Source: Candidatus Omnitrophota bacterium (GTDB lineage Bacteria > Omnitrophota > Gorgyraeia > Gygaellales > Profunditerraquicolaceae). From it: a stretch of 6,786 nucleotides of DNA. The DNA is taken from NCBI GenBank assembly GCA_030691585.1, contig JAUYEC010000002.1:1-6786 (forward strand), given 5' to 3'. The translations under genes and the position numbers were made by a program. The notes beneath the pieces were generated by a model. The model was not told where the DNA came from. It saw only the letters and a list, made by a program, of their open reading frames with translations, and ran no database searches. Of this stretch, positions 1-5,361 are shown piece by piece. Numbering within the stretch: position 1 is the first letter of the stretch; each line of letters starts with the position of its first letter.

Positions 1-1
1 T

Positions 2-1822
2 ATCAATTCCGCCTGCGGCGGCGACGGCGTCTGCGGGAAATGCAAGGTCATCGTCAAGAGCGGTAAAGTGCTCACCCAGCCGGGCGGGGCAATAACCCTT
101 GAGCAAAGGAAGCAGAATTTTTATCTGGCCTGCCAGACAACAGTGCACAGCGACCTGGAAGTTGAGGTGCCGCAAGGTTCTAAACTTGATTACGCGGAAC
201 TAAGTTCGCCCGAATTGCAGGACAGGTTAAAAGGTTTTTTTAACGCGCCTGAAGAAATTGAGCCGGTAAAAAGCGGCATAAGGGAAGATGTTTTCGCGCG
301 GTCGCCGCTGGCCGCGAAATTATTTCTCGAGCTGTCGGTGCCGAGCCTCGAGGACAGGGCCTCTGACCTGGAAAGGTTATATTATCAGATCAGGCAGTTG
401 GGCGATTTTGGGGCCATACAGACGGGCTTGAGCAATATCCGCGGGTTAAGCGAATTGCTCAGGGATTCCGAATGGAAGGTCACGGTGACCATCGGCAGAA
501 GAAACGACGGCCTGGAGATCATTTCCATAGAGCCGGGGGATACTTCGGCAAAAAATTTCGGCCTGTCTTTTGATATTGGCACTACTACTATTTCGGGGCA
601 GTTGGTTGACCTTAATTCAAGGGGTGTTTTGGGCACCAAGGCAGTTTATAATAAACAGGCGGCTTTCGGAAGCGATGTGATCAGCCGTATCATCTACGCC
701 CAGGAAAAGGGCGGCCTGGAGAAACTGCACAATACCGTGGTTGAGGCGATCAACGAGATGTCCAGGGAATTAATAGAAGAACACGGCGTACATTTAAACG
801 ACGTGACCTGCGTCTTATGCACCGGGAACACCACAATGACACATCTTTTGTTGAATATCGACCCGGCTTACATCCGCCGGGAGCCTTATGTGCCTACCGC
901 CAATTTTATCCCGGTGATCCGCGCCTCGGAGGCAGGCATCAATATCAACCCGCGCGGCCTTTTAAGCTGCGTGCCGGGAGTTTCGAGTTATGTAGGGGGT
1001 GACACCACTGCAGGTATTCTTTTTAGCGGGATGTATAAAGAGCAGGATTTAAGTATCCTTATTGACATCGGCACAAACGGCGAGATCGCGCTGGGTAATA
1101 AGGATTTTATTGTTGCCTCCGCCGCTAGTGCCGGCCCCGCGTTTGAGGGGAGCGGTGTTGCATGCGGCATGCGCGCGTCAGGTGGCGCTATACAAAAAGT
1201 AAAGATTATGCCCGGCAGCCGCCTGGATTTTCAGGCTATCGGCGGAGGTAAGCCGCGCGGTATTTGCGGTTCCGGATATATCGACCTGCTGGCGGAATTA
1301 TTGCGCGCGGGCCTTATCGACAGGAGCGGAAAATTGAAGGTTGGCTCGGATAAGCGTATCCGCGCTTCTGTTTCAGGGAATGAATTTGTGGTGGCTTATA
1401 AAGAGGAAACGGATACCGCGGAGGACATAGTTATTACCGAAGCGGATATTGAAAATCTTAAACGCGCCAAAGCCGCGGTGTATTCGGCAGTATCAATTCT
1501 GGCTCGGCATATGGCCACCGATTTCTCCAAGATAAAAAAGATCTATATCGCAGGGGGATTCGGCACCTGTCTTGATATTGAAAATGCCGTAGCCATAGGG
1601 TTGTTGCCGGATGTCCCACGGGAAAAGCTGGAATTTCTCGGTAATTCGGCGCTTGCGGGTGCGACACTTATGCTCTTGTCCGCGCAGGCTTATAAGTGCG
1701 GCGAAGATATAGCAGGCAGGATAACATATTTTGAATTGTCGGTTGATCCGTGTTATATGGATGAGTATATGGCGGCGTTGTTTTTCCCGCATACGGACCT
1801 AAAAAGATTCCCTAGCCAGTAG
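2..1822 (+). CDS. acsV: Reductive activator of corrinoid iron-sulfur protein (RACo/AcsV), 5'-partial
   Basis: This protein uses ATP to drive electron transfer that returns the inactive Co(II) state of the corrinoid iron-sulfur protein to Co(I). The open frame runs off the left edge, leaving 606 residues plus stop. The fragment begins inside a plant-type [2Fe-2S] domain with Cys5, Cys11, Cys14 (CGGDGVCGKC) and Cys44. A linker/middle region follows, then a C-terminal ASKHA-type ATPase domain (DUF4445). Its phosphate loops are visible as DIGTTT from Asp191 and DIGTNGE from Asp355, with GGDTTAG near Asp334 and AGGFG from Ala517. Family members are roughly 630-650 residues by recall, so only about 30-40 residues should be missing. 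A GTG at 68 is not the start, because the cluster cysteines lie upstream in the same frame. The neighbours cooC, acsD and acsE favour AcsV over the related activators of methylamine or O-demethylase corrinoid proteins. The TAG stop lies inside palindromic repeat 1819-1847. Confidence 0.93.
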   Translation: MNSACGGDGVCGKCKVIVKSGKVLTQPGGAITLEQRKQNFYLACQTTVHSDLEVEVPQGSKLDYAELSSPELQDRLKGFFNAPEEIEPVKSGIREDVFARSPLAAKLFLELSVPSLEDRASDLERLYYQIRQLGDFGAIQTGLSNIRGLSELLRDSEWKVTVTIGRRNDGLEIISIEPGDTSAKNFGLSFDIGTTTISGQLVDLNSRGVLGTKAVYNKQAAFGSDVISRIIYAQEKGGLEKLHNTVVEAINEMSRELIEEHGVHLNDVTCVLCTGNTTMTHLLLNIDPAYIRREPYVPTANFIPVIRASEAGININPRGLLSCVPGVSSYVGGDTTAGILFSGMYKEQDLSILIDIGTNGEIALGNKDFIVASAASAGPAFEGSGVACGMRASGGAIQKVKIMPGSRLDFQAIGGGKPRGICGSGYIDLLAELLRAGLIDRSGKLKVGSDKRIRASVSGNEFVVAYKEETDTAEDIVITEADIENLKRAKAAVYSAVSILARHMATDFSKIKKIYIAGGFGTCLDIENAVAIGLLPDVPREKLEFLGNSALAGATLMLLSAQAYKCGEDIAGRITYFELSVDPCYMDEYMAALFFPHTDLKRFPSQ

Positions 1823-1847
1823 GGACAGGTTTGAAACCTGTCCCTAC
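1819..1847. repeat. Family 1 palindromic repeat, copy 1 (acsV stop / cooC upstream)
   Basis: This is a perfect 29-bp palindrome. The 14-nt arm GTAGGGACAGGTTT, a single central G at 1833, and the exact reverse complement AAACCTGTCCCTAC make it up. Bases 1820-1822 of the left arm are the acsV stop codon. The right arm ends 10 bases before the cooC ATG. It is the same element as 2435-2463, with A-to-G changes at arm positions 7 and 9 matched by compensating changes in the other arm. The central base is G here and C there, so the copies are in opposite orientation. There is no T-run after it, so it does not look like an intrinsic terminator. Confidence 0.9.
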
Positions 1848-1857
1848 ATCGAATAAT

Positions 1858-2634
1858 ATGAGCTACATTATCGCATTAGCCGGCAAGGGCGGAACTGGCA
1901 AGACCACTATTGCCGCACTCCTGGCGCGTTTATTAAAAGAAAACAACTGCGGCCCGGTTTTAGCGGTGGATGCCGACCCGAACTCTAATCTTGCCGAAGC
2001 ATTGGGGCTGACGCAAGCAACGACCATCGGCAGTATCGTCGATGAAGTCGCGGCCCACCCGGAAAATATCCCCGCGGGCATGACCAAGGACAGGTTTGTG
2101 GAGTACCGCGTTCAATCGGCGGTTACCGAGGGTGATGGAATAGATTGTCTTTCCATGGGCAGGTCCGAGGGCCCGGGTTGTTATTGCTACGTGAATAATG
2201 TTTTACGAGGTGTAATGGAGGATTTGATCCGGGATTACCGCTATGTCATCATTGATAATGAAGCGGGCCTGGAGCATTTGTCGCGGCGCACCACGCGGCG
2301 CGCCGACGCGCTGATCGTGGTTGCCGATGCCACCTCCGCCGGGCTTAAGGCCGCCTCCAGGATCGCAGAACTGGCGCGGGAACTTAAGATCGATATTAAG
2401 AAGTCGTGGCTTATTATCAATCGCGAAGATCTTTGTAGGGGCGGGTTTCAAACCCGCCCCTACAGTAAAATTCAAGTTACGGGCCTCGATTTTCTGGGTT
2501 GTCTACCTTACGATGAGGCCGTAGAGAAAATCAGCCGTAATGGCGGTACACTTATGGAGCTTCTTGACAGCGCGCCTGTAATGGGCGCCCTTCGTCAACT
2601 GGGAGAAAAAATATGGTTTTGCAGCCAGCAGTAG
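1858..2634 (+). CDS. cooC: CooC/AcsF-type nickel-insertion ATPase for CODH/ACS maturation
   Basis: This is a MinD/ParA-class P-loop ATPase of 258 residues that acts in the cytoplasm and helps load nickel into carbon monoxide dehydrogenase/acetyl-CoA synthase. The deviant Walker A motif GKGGTGKT spans residues 9-16, followed by VDADPN around Asp38-Asp40. The CooC-specific Cys-X-Cys pair is Cys108/Cys110, which binds metal at the dimer interface in characterised CooC. The switch-like DNEAGLEH starts at Asp133. I chose ATG 1858 because the P-loop strand begins at once after it (MSYIIALAGKGG). The longer TTG start at 1831 lies inside a repeat. No Shine-Dalgarno is visible before 1858. Residues 193-202 (CRGGFQTRPY) are encoded by an in-frame copy of the same palindrome found before the gene, placed between the conserved LIINR strand and GLDFLG. 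CooC copies I recall are shorter there. The 3' end overlaps acsD by 22 bases. The paralogue type (CooC or AcsF) cannot be settled here. Confidence 0.92.
   Translation: MSYIIALAGKGGTGKTTIAALLARLLKENNCGPVLAVDADPNSNLAEALGLTQATTIGSIVDEVAAHPENIPAGMTKDRFVEYRVQSAVTEGDGIDCLSMGRSEGPGCYCYVNNVLRGVMEDLIRDYRYVIIDNEAGLEHLSRRTTRRADALIVVADATSAGLKAASRIAELARELKIDIKKSWLIINREDLCRGGFQTRPYSKIQVTGLDFLGCLPYDEAVEKISRNGGTLMELLDSAPVMGALRQLGEKIWFCSQQ
2435..2463. repeat. Family 1 palindromic repeat, copy 2, inserted in frame in cooC
   Basis: This is a perfect 29-bp palindrome with 14-nt arms GTAGGGGCGGGTTT and AAACCCGCCCCTAC around a central C at 2449. The flanking T2434 and A2464 also pair, extending it to 31 bp. It lies wholly inside cooC and is read as Cys-Arg-Gly-Gly-Phe-Gln-Thr-Arg-Pro-Tyr (codons 193-202). 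Two of its three forward frames are open; only the TAG-containing frame would stop translation, and that is the frame used at the acsV end. The other open frame reads VGAGFKPAPT, a peptide I recall from spurious predicted proteins in many environmental bacteria, which suggests a widespread repeat. Confidence 0.9.
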
Positions 2635-3533
2635 AAAAATGGTCCGGTAAGATCGCCGAGGTTGCTATAGGCAATGCCGGGCCGGCGGGTATTATCAAGG
2701 TGGGCGGCCAGGAGACTTTACCGTTTTTATTTTCTGAAGGAAAAATACCGAATGCCCCGTTTGCCGCTTTTGAGATCTGGGATGTAAATCCCGCGGATTG
2801 GCCGCAGGAACTTAAAACCGCCTGGGGAGAAAGCCTCAAAGATCCTTTTGCCTGGGCCGAAGCCTGTGTTAATAAATATAAGGCGCAAGCGCTATGCCTG
2901 CGCCTTGCAGGCTCACATCCGGATTACGGCAACAGGAGCGCTGCCGATGAGGCAAAACTCGCTAGCGGTTTGGCGCAAAAATTCGGCCTGCCTATGATCG
3001 TCATCGGCAGCGGTGACAAAGAAAAAGATAACGCGGTCCTGCCGGCTGTCAGCGAGGCCTTAAAAGGCAGGCAATGCCTGATCGGCTGTGCCACGCAGGA
3101 TAATTATAAGACTTTGACAGCCGCCTGTCTTGCCGACGGCCACAGTATCATCGCGGAATCACCTATTGATATAAACATAGCTAAACAGCTCAATATTTTG
3201 ATCTCGGATATGGGGTTACCCTTGGAGCGCATTGTCATTGATCCGACTACCGGCGCCCTGGGCTACGGTTTGGAATACGCGTATTCAATTATGGAGCGCG
3301 CGCGCCTGGCGGCTCTTTCGGGCGACAAGACCGTTGCCTCGCCGTTTATCTGCTTTGTCGGGCTTGAGGCATGGAAGGCAAAAGAGGCGAAGGTCAGTTT
3401 AGAGCAGGGGATCATCTGGGAAGCGATGACTGCCGCGGCACTTCTTCAGGCAGGTGCCGATATTTTGGTGATGCGCCATCCGGCGGCGATTGAGAAAGTG
3501 AAGAAACATATTGAAAATTTAATGGGGAAATAG
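2613..3533 (+). CDS. acsD: Corrinoid iron-sulfur protein small subunit (AcsD/CdhD)
   Basis: This is the small (delta-type) subunit of the corrinoid iron-sulfur protein. It is a TIM-barrel protein that pairs with AcsC to hold the cobamide carrying the methyl group from AcsE to acetyl-CoA synthase. The 306-residue length is close to the roughly 310-320 of known bacterial AcsD. Visible hallmarks are the N-terminal GKIAEVAIG and an IKVGG segment followed by LPF. The strongly conserved C-terminal stretch runs from IDPTTG (Asp210) through GLEYAYSIMERARLAALSGD to the SPFICFVGLEAW region. The start is ATG 2613, supported by GGGAG at 2601-2605, seven bases upstream. It overlaps the end of cooC by 22 bases in another frame, which suggests translational coupling. 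There is no iron-sulfur cysteine motif, as expected, since the [4Fe-4S] cluster is in AcsC, which is not in this window. The stop is immediately followed by inverted repeat 3535-3604. Confidence 0.93.
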   Translation: MVLQPAVEKWSGKIAEVAIGNAGPAGIIKVGGQETLPFLFSEGKIPNAPFAAFEIWDVNPADWPQELKTAWGESLKDPFAWAEACVNKYKAQALCLRLAGSHPDYGNRSAADEAKLASGLAQKFGLPMIVIGSGDKEKDNAVLPAVSEALKGRQCLIGCATQDNYKTLTAACLADGHSIIAESPIDINIAKQLNILISDMGLPLERIVIDPTTGALGYGLEYAYSIMERARLAALSGDKTVASPFICFVGLEAWKAKEAKVSLEQGIIWEAMTAAALLQAGADILVMRHPAAIEKVKKHIENLMGK

Positions 3534-3534
3534 G

Positions 3535-3604
3535 AAATAGGGGACAGCGACTTTTTTTCCCGCTGGCGAACAGCGACTGAAAAAAAAGTCGCTGTCCCCT
3601 ATTT
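3535..3604. repeat. Family 2 inverted repeat, copy 1, filling the acsD-acsE gap
   Basis: Two perfect 24-nt arms (3535-3558 and 3581-3604) flank a 22-nt loop. Each arm holds a 19-nt core, GGGGACAGCGACTTTTTTT (3540-3558) and its complement (3581-3599), that recurs exactly at 6329-6387. The five outer bases (AAATA/TATTT) also pair but differ from copy 2. The loop contains a third ACAGCGACT (3570-3578) that could pair instead with the right arm, giving an alternative smaller hairpin. The element occupies almost the whole 77-base space between the acsD stop and the acsE start. The long stem would stall exonucleases or RNA polymerase, but no T-run follows it on the plus strand, so a terminator role is not supported. 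Confidence 0.92.
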
Positions 3605-3610
3605 AAGAAA

Positions 3611-4399
3611 ATGTTCATCATCGGTGAACTCATCAACGGCATGTACGCCAATATTGCCGCGGCGATAAAAGAAAAAGATAAGGCGGTGGTGCAGAAGTGC
3701 GCCTTGGAGCAGATAAAGAACGGCGCGGACGCCCTGGATATAAACTGCGGCCCGGCGTCAAAACAGCCGGTAATTGATATTCAGTGGCTGGTTGAAGTAG
3801 TCCGTGAAGTCACCGATAAAACATTGTGCCTGGATTCCTCTAAACCGCAGGTCATTGAATCAGGGCTCAAGGCCGCGGGAAGCAATATCATCATTAATTC
3901 TACTACGGCTGACCTTGAGAAGCTTAATCTGCTTATTCCTCTGGCTAAAAAATATAATGCCGGGCTTATCGGTTTGACCATTAGCGCCAAAGGCATTCCG
4001 CAGAACAGGGACCAGCGCCTTGAATTGGCCGCTACAATCGTTTCGGCCTGCGCTGACCAGGATTTTTCCACGGAGAACCTTTTTCTTGACCCAATAGTCA
4101 TGCCGGTGAATGTAGCACAAGCCCAAATGCGTGATATCCTGGAGTCTATCCGTGAATTTAAAATAATTTCTGAACCGTCCCCTAAGACTGTGGTGGGTTT
4201 AAGCAATGTCTCGCAGGGGACGAGTGCCAGGAATCTGATCAACCGCACTTTCTTGACTATGGCTGTGGCTTACGGGCTTGACGCGGCGATCCTTGACCCG
4301 CTGGATAAGGACCTGGTGGATGCCCTTATTACCGCTGAACTTATTTTGAATAAAAATATTTACTGCGATTCATATCTGGACGCGTATAGGAGGAAATAA
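3611..4399 (+). CDS. acsE: 5-Methyltetrahydrofolate:corrinoid iron-sulfur protein methyltransferase (AcsE/MeTr)
   Basis: AcsE moves the N5-methyl group of methyltetrahydrofolate to Co(I) of the AcsC/AcsD corrinoid protein, joining the folate branch of the pathway to acetyl-CoA synthesis. The 262 residues equal the length I recall for the Moorella thermoacetica enzyme. The fold is a pterin-binding TIM barrel. The folate-site residues fall at the same numbers as in that enzyme: Asp75 (LCLDS), Asn96 (INSTTA), Asp160 (FLDP) and Asn199 (GLSNVSQ). The N-terminal MFIIGELING and LDINCGPA segments and the C-terminal YCDS motif near residue 250 agree. ATG 3611 is chosen because the conserved strand starts at residue 2. 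Only a poor AAGA-like sequence precedes it, because inverted repeat 3535-3604 fills the upstream space. The 3' end contains the ribosome site of the next gene. Confidence 0.96.
   Translation: MFIIGELINGMYANIAAAIKEKDKAVVQKCALEQIKNGADALDINCGPASKQPVIDIQWLVEVVREVTDKTLCLDSSKPQVIESGLKAAGSNIIINSTTADLEKLNLLIPLAKKYNAGLIGLTISAKGIPQNRDQRLELAATIVSACADQDFSTENLFLDPIVMPVNVAQAQMRDILESIREFKIISEPSPKTVVGLSNVSQGTSARNLINRTFLTMAVAYGLDAAILDPLDKDLVDALITAELILNKNIYCDSYLDAYRRK
4388..4393 (+). promoter_or_regulatory. Strong ribosome binding site fixing the GTG start of dgkA
   Basis: AGGAGG lies within the last codons of acsE, seven bases before GTG 4401 and just ahead of the acsE TAA (4397-4399). This is the best Shine-Dalgarno in the window. 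It fixes a non-ATG start and implies that dgkA translation follows directly from acsE translation on one mRNA. Confidence 0.85.
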
Positions 4400-4400
4400 G

Positions 4401-4787
4401 GTGGCAAAAAACGGCGTTTTCCGCAATATTTTTAAAGTCGGGCCCTTCAGGGAGAGTTTCAGGATAGCTATCCAGGGCATAGTTTACCTTTTTTTATACC
4501 ACCGTAATATGCGCATCATTTTTCTAGCCGGCATTGCGGCGTTTCTGGCGGGCCTGCACTTTAAATTGAACGCCATTGAATTAACCGTATTGTGTGCTAC
4601 AATAACGCTGGTTTTTATGGCGGAGATCTTTAATACGGCCATAGAATTGATGATGGACATGCTCACGGAAAAGTATCATACCAAGATCCGCCTGATCAAA
4701 GACATAGGTGCCGGCATCGTGGTTATCGCGGCTTTAAATTCCGTCGCCGTGGGTTATTTGTTGTTCGCAAAGAAGATATTCAGGTAA
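4401..4787 (+). CDS. dgkA: Diacylglycerol kinase / undecaprenol kinase family membrane protein
   Basis: This is a small integral membrane lipid kinase of 128 residues. The family phosphorylates diacylglycerol (Gram-negative type) or undecaprenol (Gram-positive type) with ATP, recycling lipid carriers for the cell envelope. Three hydrophobic helices are visible at about residues 37-55, 58-80 and 102-123. The signature AEIFNTAIE spans 74-82 and includes the active-site-type Glu75, Asn78 and Glu82, followed by MMD. The conserved KDIGAG is at 100-105. By eye, the position of E. coli Glu28 appears to be His34 in the HRNMR segment; this needs an alignment. GTG 4401 starts one base after the acsE stop and has AGGAGG seven bases upstream. 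Its place at the end of a Wood-Ljungdahl cluster looks like operon read-through rather than a pathway role. The substrate cannot be told from sequence alone. Confidence 0.9.
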   Translation: MAKNGVFRNIFKVGPFRESFRIAIQGIVYLFLYHRNMRIIFLAGIAAFLAGLHFKLNAIELTVLCATITLVFMAEIFNTAIELMMDMLTEKYHTKIRLIKDIGAGIVVIAALNSVAVGYLLFAKKIFR

Positions 4788-4796
4788 AGAAATTTT

Positions 4797-4873
4797 GGCG
4801 GCGTAACTCAGCCTGATAGAGTAGTCGGCTCATACCCGATTTGTCAGAGGTTTAAATCCTCTCGCCGCCACCA
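4797..4873 (+). tRNA. tRNA with anticodon CAT, probably elongator tRNA-Met
   Basis: A complete 77-nt cloverleaf with encoded CCA can be folded by hand. The acceptor stem GGCGGCG/CGCCGCC has 7 of 7 pairs, and the D-stem ACTC/GAGT has 4 of 4. The anticodon stem GTCGG/CCGAT has 5 of 5 with one G-U, and the T-stem AGAGG/CCTCT has 5 of 5. The loop CTCATAC places CAT at 4831-4833. The fully paired first base pair argues against initiator tRNA. The acceptor stem and the TAC end of the anticodon loop resemble elongator Met tRNAs such as that of B. subtilis. They do not resemble the GGCCCC acceptor of tRNA-Ile2, the TilS substrate. Oddities are A10-T25 in place of G10-C25, the T-loop TTTAAAT with T56, and a D-loop with GA instead of GG. 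The gene sits nine bases after dgkA and 17 before the next start codon, so it may be cut from a longer transcript. Confidence 0.93.
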
Positions 4874-4879
4874 TTTTAC

Positions 4880-4884
4880 GGAGG
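4880..4884 (+). promoter_or_regulatory. Ribosome binding site of the EF-hand gene
   Basis: GGAGG lies six bases before ATG 4891 and seven bases after the tRNA CCA end. It supports that start and shows that the EF-hand message begins essentially at the tRNA 3' end. Confidence 0.8.
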
Positions 4885-4890
4885 AAAACC

Positions 4891-5298
4891 ATGGGGAAAA
4901 CGCTTAGATTAGGAGTAATGTTTTTTTGTCTCGTGTTAACAAGCGGCGTTGCTGCCTTTGCCGAAGATTCCGATACGCAGGCCGCCAGGCGCTCCGAATT
5001 TCAAAAGATCGACAGGGATAATAGCGTTTTTGTCACCCACGAAGAAATGGAAGCATACTGCGACGAGAGGTTCAACGCGGCCGATAAGGACGGCGACAGC
5101 ATCCTTAACGATGATGAAGTTTTGGGAGAAAAAACCGAGACGTTCGCTGCGGCCGACCAGGATAAGGATAAAAAAGTCACCCGGGAAGAAGCCCGCGCGC
5201 GGTATAACCAATACTTTAATGAAATGGATACCAATAAGGACAATCAAATATCGGCCGATGAGTATGCCAATAGCGGCAAAGTCAGTGTAAAGTTTTAA
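4891..5298 (+). CDS. Secreted protein with four tandem EF-hand calcium-binding motifs
   Basis: This is a 135-residue exported protein with no assignable specific function. The N-terminus is a type I signal peptide: Lys3/Arg6, a hydrophobic core at about 7-22, and probable cleavage after Ala24 (AFA|ED). The mature part is almost entirely four EF-hand loops at residues 41-52, 65-76, 89-100 and 113-124. Each has Asp at position 1, Asp/Asn at 3, Ser/Asp at 5, an aliphatic at 8 and Glu at 12, so all four should bind Ca2+. The usual Gly at loop position 6 is replaced in every loop (Val, Ser, Lys, Asn). The repeats are exactly 24 residues apart, and Phe37, Phe61, Phe85 and Phe109 keep the same phase. 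The mature chain is acidic and has one cysteine (Cys57). ATG 4891 is supported by GGAGG upstream. The gene ends about 20 bases before an intrinsic terminator. Confidence 0.88.
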   Translation: MGKTLRLGVMFFCLVLTSGVAAFAEDSDTQAARRSEFQKIDRDNSVFVTHEEMEAYCDERFNAADKDGDSILNDDEVLGEKTETFAAADQDKDKKVTREEARARYNQYFNEMDTNKDNQISADEYANSGKVSVKF

Positions 5299-5317
5299 GA
5301 GCCGGAAGGTCAGTCTA

Positions 5318-5356
5318 AAAACCCTCTGCGGCGATCATGTCGCAGGGGGTTTTCTT
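5318..5356 (+). terminator. Intrinsic terminator after the EF-hand gene
   Basis: A 13-bp stem (5318-5330 with 5341-5353) pairs AAAACCCTCTGCG with CGCAGGGGGTTTT, with one G-U wobble and a 10-nt loop. It ends in a T-rich run, TTTTCTT (5350-5356). It lies 20 bases after the EF-hand stop and is the best rho-independent terminator in the window, probably ending the transcript that includes the tRNA. The 3' arm AGGGGG (5344-5349) is also the only purine-rich stretch before the tilS ATG, 12 bases away. Confidence 0.85.
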
Positions 5357-5361
5357 ATATT

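Noticed and set aside
68..70. GTG as the start codon of the first gene.
   Set aside because: The same frame is open to the left edge and encodes three of the four [2Fe-2S] cysteines upstream of this codon, so the gene begins outside the window.
1831..1833. TTG start for a 267-residue CooC.
   Set aside because: It lies in the centre of palindrome 1819-1847 and adds nine residues with no family match. ATG 1858 starts directly at the P-loop strand.
3535..3604. Inverted repeat as a rho-independent terminator for acsD.
   Set aside because: The plus-strand stem is followed by TATTTAAG rather than a T-run, and acsE is part of the same functional unit.
3781..4248. 155-residue antisense open frame opposite acsE.
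   Set aside because: It is a shadow of the strongly conserved acsE frame, with no ribosome site and no recognisable domain.
4576..4603. Promoter-like TTGAAT, 16 bases, TACAAT inside dgkA.
   Set aside because: The boxes are reasonable, but it lies in coding sequence about 190 bases before the tRNA, and such matches arise by chance in AT-rich membrane-protein codons. It remains possible.
4797..4873. tRNA as the Ile2 (lysidine) substrate of the nearby TilS.
   Set aside because: The anticodon CAT fits, but the acceptor GGCGGCG and loop CTCATAC resemble elongator Met rather than the C4-C5 acceptor and CTCATAA loop of tRNA-Ile2. Proximity alone is not evidence, though the identity is not proven.
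4949..5290. 113-residue open frame overlapping the EF-hand gene.
   Set aside because: It is a +1-shifted shadow of the EF-hand gene, basic and low in complexity. The EF-hand frame has the signal peptide, ribosome site and repeated motif.
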